In this document: piece after piece, positions 1 to 8,347 of the stretch
Layout of the letters: each line of letters begins with the position of its first letter
Numbering within the stretch: position 1 is the stretch's first letter
Assembly (NCBI GenBank): GCA_015501595.1
Contig: JADNRX010000834.1
Coordinates: forward strand, 1-20,875
Direction of reading: 5' to 3'
Length of the DNA stretch: 20,875 nt
DNA from: Hymenopellis radicata
Taxonomy: Eukaryota; Basidiomycota; Agaricomycetes; Agaricales; Physalacriaceae
The notes under the pieces: generated by a model
Seen by the model: only the letters and a program-made list of their open reading frames with translations
Told to the model about the DNA's origin: nothing
Database searches by the model: none
Translations under genes and position numbers: made by a program

Positions 1-74
1 ATTAGGCGGGCCCGACGTCGAATCGCTTATCAGTCCATCCGCGTGAGCCAATGCTTCTTTTTACCTGCTGGCGA

Positions 75-82
75 TATTTAAA
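75..82 (+). promoter_or_regulatory. TATA-like box upstream of the 5'-nucleotidase gene
   Basis: TATTTAAA lies about 32 bp before the ATG at 114. It would put transcription start close to 105, which favours the ATG at 114 over the in-frame ATG at 51. The motif is short and may be chance. Confidence 0.3.
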
Positions 83-113
83 CGCCGCTGACTGTTCTTG
101 CACCAGTACCATC

Positions 114-2134
114 ATGATGATTCTCGCAGTCTTGCTAACCGCTCTCCTCGGTTTCACCGCAGCAGCCTCCATCGTCGATTCAAGAGTCGATCATCTGGTT
201 TCTAGACGCAGTTTGGCTAAACGCCAGAACGATGAAGGGAATTATAACATTACCATCTTCCATATAAACGACGTTCACGCGCATTTGGATCAGTTCTTGA
301 AGAGCGGCACGGTGAGTACAGCTTTCTTGCGTTTATGATGAAAGATCGGACTAGAACCAAGTTTCAAGGACTGCACCGATCCAAAGAAAGGCTGCTTTGG
401 TGGTTATGCGAGGTATACACTCTCGCCAACGGGGTTCGTGTATGCGCTTACATGTCTCTCTAGAGTAAAAGACATGGTAGACCACCTCCGCCCCCACCAA
501 GAGAACAGTCTCTTCTTAAACATCGGTGACGAGTTTCAGGTACTCTCTACCCTCACGGTCCCATCCCAAGTAACACCAACCCACAGGGTACTCTCTTCTT
601 CACATTCTACGGCGGCACCAAAATCGCAGAAACCATCAACCAGCTCGGCTTCGACGCCCTTGTCCCGGGGAACCACGAGTTCGACCGTGGCGACGACTAC
701 CTCGCCCAGTTCCTCCAAAACCTCACCTTTCCCGTCGTCTGCGCTAACATCCACACCAACAACACCGCGCTCAGCGAAGCCCTCGTCCCGTACCACATTT
801 TTGAAAAACACAATCTCGCTGTTATCGGGCTCACTACTGCAACTACCCCGTCGATATCCAACCCCGGGGCGGGGACGACCTTTGATGACCCAATTGCGGT
901 CGTGCAGAAGACGGTGGACGAGATCTACGCGACGACGAATGTGACGAGGGTTATTGCCATGACGCATATCGGGTATGAAGTGGATATGGAGATGGCGCAG
1001 AAGACGAGGGGACTTTATATGATCGTCGGGGGGCACAGTCATACCCTGCTCGGCGACATGGAGGGCGCGGCGGGGAAGTATCCGACGATTATGCGGAATT
1101 TGGATGGAGAGGAGGTTTTTGTTGTGACGTCGTATGTTTTCTCTCTTCCTTGAAGCTGGCTAGTGGGTTGACGAGAGTTTGGACAGCTACAAATGGGGCG
1201 AATACCTCGGCTTGATTGATGTGGTATTTGATTCTGAGGGAAGGATTGTGGAATATGTGGGTGCTCCGATTCATTTGGACAACCACACGGCGCAGGACAG
1301 CGAGCTTCAAGCTTCGATCGAGGAGTGGAGGGAACCGTTCGAGGCGTATGCTGCGGAGGTGGTTGCATTCAGTGTTGATACACTCGACCAGACGACCTGC
1401 CAGGAGATGGAATGCACCCTCGGCGACTTGGTCGCTGACGCTACCTATGCGTATCGCGTCAACATTAGCGAGGGTGCTGCAGGGTGTCTTCTCAACGCCG
1501 GGGGTAAATTGACCGTTCCAAGTCATATAATATCTACTGATACCTGATATCCGCAGGAATCCGAGCGACAATCGACGCAGGCAACATCACCCGCGGCGAA
1601 GTCTTGACCAGCTTCCCGTTCGGCAATGCCGTCACCGACGTAGTCTTCACCGGCGCCGACCTCTGGAAGATCTTTGAAGGGATCGTGTCCAGGGTGAACC
1701 AGTGGAATCAAGAGGAAGTGACGTCTTTCGTACAAGTGTCATCTCAGATCCGGTTCACGTACAATCCCCACAACACCATCGGCTCTCGTCTGATTAGCCT
1801 GACGATTGGCGAGGCGACGGTGACGAGCACGGATGTCAGGGAGTACACTATCGTTACTTGGTGCGGCGCACTTTGCACTGTAATTGGGCGCGGGAGCTAA
1901 CGAGACAAATCTGCAAGGGATTTTGTTGTCACTGGCGGCGACAACTTCTGGCCGAAACGGACTGTCGGGGCGACGCTGGACTCGCAGGATGAGGCGCTCA
2001 TCCAGTATCTGCAGTCGGTGGGGACTGTAAACGTCACGCTCGACGGACGGATCGCCACTACGGATGTGGTGAGCCCGACCAATGAAGAAGGTGTCGGTGC
2101 GAGGATGCTCCCCATGGTGAAGACCTGGAGCTAG
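114..2134 (+). CDS. Secreted 5'-nucleotidase / metallophosphoesterase, seven exons
   Basis: The product should hydrolyse 5'-nucleotides or related phosphomonoesters outside the cell or in the secretory path. Exons are 114-311, 369-412, 464-539, 587-1131, 1187-1503, 1557-1860 and 1918-2134; the introns are 57, 51, 47, 55, 53 and 57 bp, all GT-AG, and the last has a GCTAAC branch site. The spliced frame gives 566 residues. A hydrophobic signal peptide covers about residues 1-20 and a Kex2-like KR follows at 36-37. Metal-site motifs of the calcineurin-like domain are NDVHAH (52-57), GDEFQG (102-107), GNHEFD (134-139), THIG (232-235) and GGHSHT (254-259). The C-terminal 5'-nucleotidase domain has NAGGIRA (391-397), FPFGN (413-417) and GGDNF (501-505), a motif holding a nucleotide-stacking Phe in this family. 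I see no GPI signal. The ATG at 51 is in frame and would hide the signal peptide behind 21 residues. The gene looks intact. Exon 7 entry (TG joined to G) is the least certain junction. Confidence 0.9.
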
Positions 2135-2374
2135 AAACACCGTTATCTTAGTAGTGACTTGTGGTCACGCCACTCACTGATCATTAATATCACTAAATGA
2201 ACTTTATGCCTGCGATGGGCACGTAAAATTCAGCAATTACACCTAGTTTAAGATAAAAACTATACGAAAGATCTCGAGCGACAAAGGAGTACTGTAAATG
2301 CTCGAAAATGTATCCTCTTTGGCCGACATGCGTTATCAAGGAGGCATGGACATCGGTAACCATGGTGAGACGCC

Positions 2375-2473
2375 GCTTCCTTGGCTCAGTTGGCTAGAGC
2401 GCCAGTCTCATACTTATGAGTGAGCCTTGCTCATGTAATCTGGAGGTCGCAAGTTCGAGCCTTGCAGGGAGCA
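2375..2473 (+). tRNA. Elongator tRNA-Met(CAT) with a 25-nt intron
   Basis: The sequence folds as a full cloverleaf. Acceptor GCTTCCT (2375-2381) pairs with AGGGAGC (2466-2472), with discriminator A at 2473. The D stem is GCTC/GAGC, the anticodon stem starts CCAGT at 2402, the anticodon CAT is at 2409-2411, and the T arm is GCAAG-TTCGAGC-CTTGC (2449-2465). After A37 (2412) there is an intron, 2413-2437. It contains TTATGAG, which pairs with the anticodon loop CTCATA as expected for eukaryotic pre-tRNA. The T31-T39 mismatch is also present in yeast elongator tRNA-Met, which argues against the initiator. CCA is not encoded. Confidence 0.93.
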
Positions 2474-2491
2474 TGCAGTGTAGCACAAGTC

Positions 2492-2495
2492 TTTT
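2492..2495 (+). terminator. Pol III terminator of tRNA-Met
   Basis: TTTT begins 19 nt after the tRNA 3' end; a stronger run of eight T follows at 2522-2529 and would serve as backup. Pol III stops at such T runs on the non-template strand. Confidence 0.6.
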
Positions 2496-2561
2496 ACCAG
2501 GAATCTTCAGCCCCGGGGCAGTTTTTTTTACCAATTTGGATAGGGCAATGGGCGCCGGGCG

Positions 2562-2739
2562 TAGGGTGGCGCAGTAAACCTCCGGGGGGTGTTAGTAACG
2601 GTATTGATACCGACCCCCCAGGAGGCCCTGGTTTTGAAACCGTTAGTAACGGTTTCGATACCGGCACGTGCTTTTACCACGTGATGTGGCGCATCGCTCC
2701 GCCGCCCTCCGCCTGCCCATATCCTGCCCCTTTCTGCTT
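2562..2739 (+). repeat. GC-rich TIR-like fragment with palindromes
   Basis: The stretch starts with TAGGGTGGCG, the same ten bases that begin the MITE at 2740, so it may be the left end of a related, truncated or interrupted element. Inside are GGGGGGT and ACCCCCC flanking CGGTA-TTGA-TACCG, and a near-perfect hairpin GAAACCGTTA / TAACGGTTTC (2636-2656). No matching right terminus was found before 2740. There is no coding signal. Confidence 0.4.
2591..2663 (+). repeat. 22-bp direct repeat, two copies 51 bp apart
   Basis: The copies at 2591-2612 and 2642-2663 both start GTTAGTAACGGT and end GATACCG, with two mismatches between. Each includes a short palindrome, so they could be protein-binding or hairpin sites. 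Confidence 0.6.
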
Positions 2740-3158
2740 TAGGGTGGCGGAAAAAAGTCCCCCGGACCTTTTTTACCTGTAAGTTACATGAGCCATCGGC
2801 AGGACTCGGTAATTTACGGGGTAATTTACTGCACGTGATAGTCACGTGATGCATTTTGCCCGCCAAATCTGCACAAAATTTTCTGTCCCTCCGGGGGTGC
2901 GCCACACAAGGGATGAAATATATAAGATACATGTCTGTGTGGATAAGCTACAACTACCAGACCTCATATGCTCAGTCCAAGCATGCAGATGCAAAGAGCA
3001 GCTCACTGTCCCCTCCCCGCCACGGCGGGACCAACACGTGACCCAATTTGCTCCTAAATCGGGCTGGTAATTTACCTTGTAAATTACATGCACGTGACGC
3101 GTAAATTACGTGTAAAAAAGGTTTCAGTAAAAAACCACCCATTTCTTCCGCCACCCTA
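2740..3158 (+). mobile_element. 419-bp MITE with TAGGGTGGCGG terminal inverted repeats
   Basis: Both ends read TAGGGTGGCGGAA inward. A second block, CCTTTTTTAC, lies inside each end. There is no transposase and no meaningful ORF, as in a miniature inverted-repeat element; the TAGGG terminus fits the loose hAT terminal consensus. GTAATTTAC or GTAAATTAC occurs at 2809, 2821, 3067, 3079 and 3101, and CACGTG at 2832, 2843, 3035 and 3091. A TATATAAG box lies near 2920. Its right end is the insertion point of the 3.28-kb array, so its own target duplication cannot be read. Confidence 0.7.
3153..3158 (+). other. ACCCTA footprint at the MITE end, repeated between array units
   Basis: ACCCTA are the last six bases of the MITE. 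The same six follow unit 2 at 9720-9725 and lie between later units as TAGGGT at 13062-13067 and 19633-19638. Read as a target-site duplication of the first insertion it is six bases, or eight if the shared CC before it is counted. Confidence 0.6.
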
Positions 3159-3224
3159 GGCACTATCGTCATGTCGAGGCAGCACAGCCACACGACCGAT
3201 TTGACCAATTTTTCCCGAGTGACC
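3159..3224 (-). mobile_element. 66-bp right-end remnant of the host element
   Basis: It starts GGCACTATCG, the reverse complement of the right terminus of the 3.28-kb element, and stops at GAGTGACC, where the left terminus of unit 1 (GGAAAATTGG) begins. It is the stub of an element split by the insertion of another copy. An identical stub lies at 9726-9791. Confidence 0.75.
3217..3224 (+). other. 8-bp target-site duplication GAGTGACC (self-insertion)
   Basis: GAGTGACC belongs to the right end of the element (intact at 6501-6508) and here directly precedes a left terminus. The partner copy is at 6435-6442, read as GGTCACTC, directly before the right terminus of unit 2. Eight-base duplications are typical of hAT-type insertion. 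The same stub junction recurs at 9784-9791. Confidence 0.7.
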
Positions 3225-3253
3225 GGAAAATTGGTCATTTCGAGGCACCCGTG

Positions 3254-3532
3254 ATGGCCTCTGGTGCTATTTTTGAACCGAGGCAGATCCAAATCCGGAT
3301 GCCAAACCTACCGAGGCAAAATAAATTTTGGGATCACCGCCTCCTCGTACAGTTCATTACCCAGATGGAGATTGATCCCTCATGCTGATGTCGCGCCAGT
3401 GTTGCGCCGCTAAGAATGCCGGAGTATGTCAATGCCATGCTTGCGGAGTACGGGTTGCGAGTCCAACCTCATAAGTATGCGGGGTGCGCGGTCAGACGCA
3501 TTGTTTTGAGTCATGTTGACTTACCGTTCTAG
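3254..3532 (+). pseudogene. 92-codon frame interrupted by one TGA (element left end)
   Basis: ATG at 3254 opens a frame (MASGAIFEP...) that runs to TAG at 3530-3532 with one stop, TGA at 3386-3388. The part after the stop includes MPEYVNAMLAEYGL. A 53-nt segment, 3350-3402 (GTACAG ... CTGAT ... CAG), would remove the TGA as an intron of the usual local size, but that junction moves into another frame, a Cys-rich one that soon stops. A weaker donor two codons later keeps the frame. Copies: 9412-9690 (-), 13097-13375 (+), 19668-19946 (+). Unit 3 (9821) loses one C and reads 52 codons; unit 5 has an extra T and stops early. I recognise no family. A decayed captured exon is the likeliest reading. 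Confidence 0.35.
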
Positions 3533-5006
3533 ATAAAGTAAACTAGAAGACCGTGTCTCAATGAGTAGTAGTACATTGTCCGACACACAGACCTGCAAAC
3601 TGTCTACGGAATGTTGAGTCCAGTCGTAAGTCAGCTGTCTCGCCATCGCCGTCCTGAGATTCGTACAACGTGCGGCAGACGTGATGATCAGCCATGACGA
3701 CCAGCCGAGAGCCGTAAAGACGGTGATGTACAAGCTCTAACCCGCCTACCAGAACAATGGACTAATGACAGATAAACACCCATCTAAAGGACAAAATTCA
3801 GTTTTGCAAGAATACTCAAAATTCAAAACTCTCACCAGGGCAATAACTACGGGCTCTACAGCCTTCATACATCGTACACGGCGTGTCTGGGGCTATATCC
3901 TCTGAGACACAAGACAATCCTTGAAGTCAGTGGCATAGTCTTGCCGTCCCGACACATGTTGAGCCCGAGGGACATTGGGTATCGGGCGGGCGTGTGTGAT
4001 CAATCAAGTTGAAACGATAGTTGATTCAAGGCCTGGTACGCTGTGGAAATACATCTATACGTCCTGATGGACTTATACGGAGCCTCTCGCATAGTATCAT
4101 CTTCCCGCTGCCCAGTCATCCTGCCCAAACTCGATGTCATACGTTCCCGGTGACAAAGATAAGGGCTTGAGAGCAGCAGGAGCTCTATCCCAGCAAGTAC
4201 ATGCAAGAACTCTTGGGGTGAATCCGGTGCAGAAGTTCTGAAGAAGGATCAGATAAGAACGGTCGAAAGATTTACCCAACAAATCTACCTGAGAGCGTTA
4301 GGCGGCTCCAACCGGTCATATATATAGAAATGCGCGAACTGCCCGTGTTCAGACGACATCATCCCGACATTCCGCCTCCCGTCCGGCCACAAGTGAAGTT
4401 GTGTCCAGGGGGGCCAATTCAGAATGTCGCGGCCGTGATAATGGCGGGAGATCACATAGAGCGTAAAGTGTAGGAGAAGATGAGATGGGAATGTCCAACT
4501 ACTACGAACACTAAAGCCAGACAGCCCGCAGATGCAAACGGGATTGACAGCGGAGTCGGTACTCCACGACGGAACAAGTGAGGGAGATGGAGGAGATTAA
4601 TGGGCAGACATGACTGCTTTCTGCCGATAGCAATCAGTAAAAAGATAACCAGAGAAGCCAAAAGGACACACGAGGGATGCAGCATACTAAGTTAAGCCAT
4701 CTTCGACGGGTGGACGGCGGCGGCTGATGTCTGATGGCGCAGGTGGCGAGAGGACGAATGGCGCGACAGGTAGATTATTGACGACGCCGAGGGGGCGACT
4801 GATGAATCCTCCATAAGACGTGTAGGCAATGAGTAGTGGACGTCGCGTGGATGAATGGAAGCTGTCAATAGCGTTTACTAAGAAAAGTAAAAGTAATAGA
4901 AGTAAAAAATCTCACAGAGAGCTGGGCATGATGACAGCATGTGCACATAGTAGATCCAATACGAGCAAGGTGCAGCTGTACAGACGGTAATCGGCGGAAA
5001 CATCAG

Positions 5007-5069
5007 CGCGGTCGATGAGCGGGACCGCGGTTGATGAGCGGCGCTCCAAGCAGACATCAAGCAGACATC
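5007..5069 (+). repeat. Two short tandem duplications inside the unit
   Basis: A 19-bp repeat (CGCGGTCGATGAGCGG and CGCGGTTGATGAGCGG, starting at 5007 and 5026) is followed by a perfect 11-bp tandem pair AAGCAGACATC at 5048-5069. The same arrangement appears in every complete unit. Confidence 0.6.
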
Positions 5070-5092
5070 ATGGAGGATAACAGAAAGAGGCG

Positions 5093-5124
5093 CGGGAAGA
5101 TTTCGACGAGTCGAAATCTTCCCG
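5093..5124. repeat. Perfect hairpin, 14-bp stem and 4-nt loop
   Basis: CGGGAAGATTTCGA is followed by CGAG and its exact complement. Copies lie at 7820-7851 (unit 2), 14935-14966 (unit 4) and 18219-18250 (unit 5). In unit 3 (11653-11683) one C is missing from the 3' arm. It could be a cruciform, an RNA stem or a protein site. Confidence 0.8.
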
Positions 5125-5360
5125 TGATGAGCACGCAGACGACGCAGTCGCGTTGAGCTGAGAGTCAGGTGAGAGTTGAGGGTAAACGCGCGCGTCGTGA
5201 TTTGATGTTGTTTACCAAGTCCAATAGATCATCGATCAGTGCTTATCGCTCTTCTTCCTCCCACTCCCACAGCACACAGCGGCGAGGCCGTGTCATCCAG
5301 CCCCAGATCTCTGTCTGACGCCTTTTTTTCTTTTTCTCTGTTACCCAGATTGCCTCTCTA

Positions 5361-5400
5361 ACGCGTAAGCCGTCAATTTGAGACGCAGCTACGCGTAAGC
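5361..5400. promoter_or_regulatory. Pair of ACGCGTAAGC repeats (MCB-like)
   Basis: ACGCGTAAGC occurs at 5361-5370 and again at 5391-5400, 30 bp apart. ACGCGT is the MluI cell-cycle box bound by MBF-type factors in yeasts. The pair lies about 240 bp upstream of the ubiquitin fragment, after a pyrimidine tract (5322-5339). Regulatory use is only inferred. Confidence 0.3.
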
Positions 5401-5636
5401 CCGCAGAAATGGGGCACCCAAGCTCAAGCTGTCCGAGACGCTGAGCCCAGCATAGACCCTCCAACGAGGTTGCGATACGGATATTCCTCGACGACGCCGC
5501 TGAGTCAGGCAATGCGACAGATGCCGGAGATGGCACGGAAGGTGGCGGGTTCGGTTGGGTAGCAGATTTTACGCGAAGACACGCGACTTCCTGTGTGGAG
5601 AGGGATGAGCATGGGCTGGACGCCGACATTCGTGCC

Positions 5637-5876
5637 CAGCATCCAGTAGGAGTCCACCCTTCACTTTGTCCTTCGTCTGCGCGATGGTATGCAGATCTTC
5701 GTGGAGACCCTCATGCGCAAGTCACTCTCGAGGTCGAGTCGCAGATACAGGACAAAGAGGGTATCCCACCAGACCAGCAGCACCCTATTTTCACCGGAAA
5801 GCAGCTCGAGGATTGGACTACAACATCCAGAAGGAGTCCACTCTTCATCTCAGTGAGTTGCTTCGGACGGCTTTAG
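5637..5876 (+). pseudogene. Degenerate polyubiquitin fragment, copy in unit 1
   Basis: The stretch contains the end of one ubiquitin repeat joined to the next: a degraded [20 protein letters not shown] (5638-5688), then ATG at 5689 giving MQIFVETL. The second repeat continues in another frame as LEVES, then [13 protein letters not shown], then FTGKQLED, and in a third frame [12 protein letters not shown], ending in a degraded tail and TAG at 5874-5876. About eight codons are missing after LEVES and about five after QLED. Head-to-tail ubiquitin is unique to polyubiquitin genes, so this is a captured piece of one. Stops, frameshifts, deletions and the loss of the terminal GG rule out a working ubiquitin in this copy. 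Confidence 0.88.
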
Positions 5877-5933
5877 TTCATACACTGATGCCATCTCACC
5901 CTCACTCGCGCTCATCGGCGTGCTTGCGCGCGC

Positions 5934-5947
5934 GCGAAGCGCTTCGC
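5934..5947. repeat. 14-bp perfect palindrome GCGAAGCGCTTCGC
   Basis: It follows a CG-alternating run (GCGCGCGC) about 60 bp after the ubiquitin fragment. Such tracts can adopt Z-DNA or cruciform shapes. It is present in every complete unit. Confidence 0.5.
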
Positions 5948-6120
5948 CTAAACGTGCCCAAGGACAACGACTTTCCTCCTTCTCCAATTTCCGTTTCCAT
6001 TTCTCCTTCTCCCGAACCCCTTATTGGCAGAATCGACGTCCATCAGTTTCATCGGTGCGCAGTGTTGCAACCTTGCCACTTCCTTCCTCCCCTCTTGTAT
6101 CGATTTCGTCGCCGGTATGT

Positions 6121-6142
6121 GAAATGCTCTCTTGAGCATTTC
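6121..6142. repeat. Hairpin with 9-bp stem, TCTT loop
   Basis: GAAATGCTC and GAGCATTTC are separated by TCTT. The hairpin recurs in every complete unit. Role unknown. Confidence 0.5.
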
Positions 6143-6398
6143 GCGCCGCGCCGATATCTGAACCGACGCTCCAACAAGCACCGTGCCCTGCTCGGGGTCT
6201 CTCTGCGTTTATTCCACTATAAAGTATATACATATTGATGACATAGACCTGGACGCGAGCATGCGCCACAATTTGCCGCGCCTGCGCTCACCAGGCAGTA
6301 AGATTTTTGAGGGACTTTAAAAAAAAATAACAAAAAAAATAGGGGGGAATCGAACCCCCGCTCGGGCGAGGTGACCGACCATCCGAGTCACGTGCCTC

Positions 6399-6544
6399 AA
6401 ATTGGTCGCTTCGGAGAAAATCGGTCTTCAAATCGGTCACTCGGCACTATCGTCATGTCGAGGCAGCACAGCCACACGACCGATTTGACCAATTTTTCCC
6501 GAGTGACCGATTTGAAGACCGATTTTCTCCGAAGCGACCAATTT
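6399..6544. repeat. AAATYGGTC iteron cluster at the element termini
   Basis: The 9-mer AAATTGGTC or AAATCGGTC occurs on the plus strand at 6399, 6418 and 6430, and as its complement at 6478, 6487, 6505, 6517 and 6536. In an uninterrupted right end this gives five direct copies with start spacings of 19, 12, 18 and 9. One more partly matching copy lies in the left terminus (AAAATTGGTC at 3227). Short subterminal repeats bound by transposase are known from hAT elements such as Ac. Binding here is inferred. Confidence 0.7.
6435..6442 (-). other. Second copy of the 8-bp target duplication
   Basis: GGTCACTC (complement of GAGTGACC) is directly followed by GGCACTATCG, the right terminus of unit 2 in reverse orientation. 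On the minus strand it reads as terminus CC, then GAGTGACC, then the continuation GATTTGAAG of the host element, as expected at the far side of a nested insertion. Confidence 0.7.
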
Positions 6545-6586
6545 GAGGCACGTGACTCGGATGGTCGGTCACCTCGCCCGAGCGGG

Positions 6587-6611
6587 GGTTCGATTCCCCC
6601 CTATTTTTTTT
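6587..6611 (+). promoter_or_regulatory. tRNA-like B box followed by a T run
   Basis: GGTTCGATTCC (6587-6597) matches the pol III B-box consensus and sits in a perfect T-arm shape (GGGGG-TTCGATT-CCCCC). Eight T follow at 6604-6611, a good pol III stop. No acceptor or clear A box pairs with it, so it is a tRNA 3'-half remnant or SINE-like piece. Copies on the minus strand in the other units: 6346-6356, 12906-12916, 16189-16199 and 19476-19486. Confidence 0.5.
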
Positions 6612-7066
6612 GTTATTTTTTTTTAAAGTCCCTCAAAAATCTTACTGCCTGGTGAGCGCAGGCGCGGCAAATTGTGGCGCATGCTCGCGTCCAGGTCTAT
6701 GTCATCAATATGTATATACTTTATAGTGGAATAAACGCAGAGAGACCCCGAGCAGGGCACGGTGCTTGTTGGAGCGTCGGTTCAGATATCGGCGCGGCGC
6801 GAAATGCTCAAGAGAGCATTTCACATACCGGCGACGAAATCGATACAAGAGGGGAGGAAGGAAGTGGCAAGGTTGCAACACTGCGCACCGATGAAACTGA
6901 TGGACGTCGATTCTGCCAATAAGGGGTTCGGGAGAAGGAGAAATGGAAACGGAAATTGGAGAAGGAGGAAAGTCGTTGTCCTTGGGCACGTTTAGGCGAA
7001 GCGCTTCGCGCGCGCGCAAGCACGCCGATGAGCGCGAGTGAGGGTGAGATGGCATCAGTGTATGAA

Positions 7067-7306
7067 CTAAAGCCGTCCGAAGCAACTCACTGAGATGAAG
7101 AGTGGACTCCTTCTGGATGTTGTAGTCCAATCCTCGAGCTGCTTTCCGGTGAAAATAGGGTGCTGCTGGTCTGGTGGGATACCCTCTTTGTCCTGTATCT
7201 GCGACTCGACCTCGAGAGTGACTTGCGCATGAGGGTCTCCACGAAGATCTGCATACCATCGCGCAGACGAAGGACAAAGTGAAGGGTGGACTCCTACTGG
7301 ATGCTG
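7067..7306 (-). pseudogene. Degenerate polyubiquitin fragment, copy in unit 2
   Basis: Same fragment as in unit 1 on the opposite strand, with the same stop, frameshifts and deletions. It is inverted together with the whole unit. Confidence 0.87.
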
Positions 7307-8347
7307 GGCACGAATGTCGGCGTCCAGCCCATGCTCATCCCTCTCCACACAGGAAGTCGCGTGTCTTCGCGTAAAATCTGCTACCCAACCGAACCCGCCA
7401 CCTTCCGTGCCATCTCCGGCATCTGTCGCATTGCCTGACTCAGCGGCGTCGTCGAGGAATATCCGTATCGCAACCTCGTTGGAGGGTCTATGCTGGGCTC
7501 AGCGTCTCGGACAGCTTGAGCTTGGGTGCCCCATTTCTGCGGGCTTACGCGTAGCTGCGTCTCAAATTGACGGCTTACGCGTTAGAGAGGCAATCTGGGT
7601 AACAGAGAAAAAGAAAAAAAAGGCGTCAGACAGAGATCTGGGGCTGGATGACACGGCCTCGCCGCTGTGTGCTGTGGGAGTGGGAGGAAGAAGAGCGATA
7701 AGCACTGATCGATGATCTATTGGACTTGGTAAACAACATCAAATCACGACGCGCGCGTTTACCCTCAACTCTCACCTGACTCTCAGCTCAACGCGACTGC
7801 GTCGTCTGCGTGCTCATCACGGGAAGATTTCGACTCGTCGAAATCTTCCCGCGCCTCTTTCTGTTATCCTCCATGATGTCTGCTTGATGTCTGCTTGGAG
7901 CGCCGCTCATCAACCGCGGTCCCGCTCATCGACCGCGCTGATGTTTCCGCCGATTACCGTCTGTACAGCTGCACCTTGCTCGTATTGGATCTACTATGTG
8001 CACATGCTGTCATCATGCCCAGCTCTCTGTGAGATTTTTTACTTCTATTACTTTTACTTTTCTTAGTAAACGCTATTGACAGCTTCCATTCATCCACGCG
8101 ACGTCCACTACTCATTGCCTACACGTCTTATGGAGGATTCATCAGTCGCCCCCTCGGCGTCGTCAATAATCTACCTGTCGCGCCATTCGTCCTCTCGCCA
8201 CCTGCGCCATCAGACATCAGCCGCCGCCGTCCACCCGTCGAAGATGGCTTAACTTAGTATGCTGCATCCCTCGTGTGTCCTTTTGGCTTCTCTGGTTATC
8301 TTTTTACTGATTGCTATCGGCAGAAAGCAGTCATGTCTGCCCATTAA

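Larger units (their letters stand above)
3225..6442 (+). mobile_element. Array unit 1, hAT-like element, + orientation
   Basis: The left terminus is GGAAAATTGG and the unit runs to GGTCACTC at 6442, where unit 2 starts in opposite orientation. It lacks the last ~55 bases found in units 3 to 5, or shares them with unit 2. CGAGGCA recurs in the left region (3241, 3279, 3312). Reading left to right it holds the TGA-interrupted frame, antisense gene fragments, a strong hairpin, the ubiquitin fragment, an A-rich stretch, a tRNA-like B box on the minus strand and the terminal iterons. No transposase motif was recognised, so it is judged non-autonomous. Confidence 0.75.

Noticed and set aside
2420..2782. 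120-codon open frame
   Set aside because: It starts inside the tRNA-Met gene and runs through palindromes and the MITE end.
3386..3388. TGA recoded as selenocysteine or tryptophan
   Set aside because: The neighbouring nuclear gene uses the standard code and no SECIS element is visible. Decay or splicing is simpler.
5243..5629. 128-codon minus-strand open frame (133 codons in other units)
   Set aside because: Its composition is Ser/Pro-rich, its C-terminus depends on an A-run length that differs between copies, and there is no recognisable domain.
5666..6238. 190-codon open frame repeated in most units
   Set aside because: It reads the ubiquitin fragment mostly out of frame and then low-complexity Ser/Pro/Arg sequence. 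One base extra in unit 5 changes it. No family is seen.
3225..6442. Helitron or LTR retrotransposon
   Set aside because: There are no TC...CTRR ends, no LTRs, and no reverse transcriptase or Rep-helicase motif. An inverted-repeat element with an 8-bp duplication fits better.
6545..6604. Complete tRNA gene around the B box
   Set aside because: No 5' acceptor strand pairs with CTATTTT, and no A box or anticodon arm could be placed.
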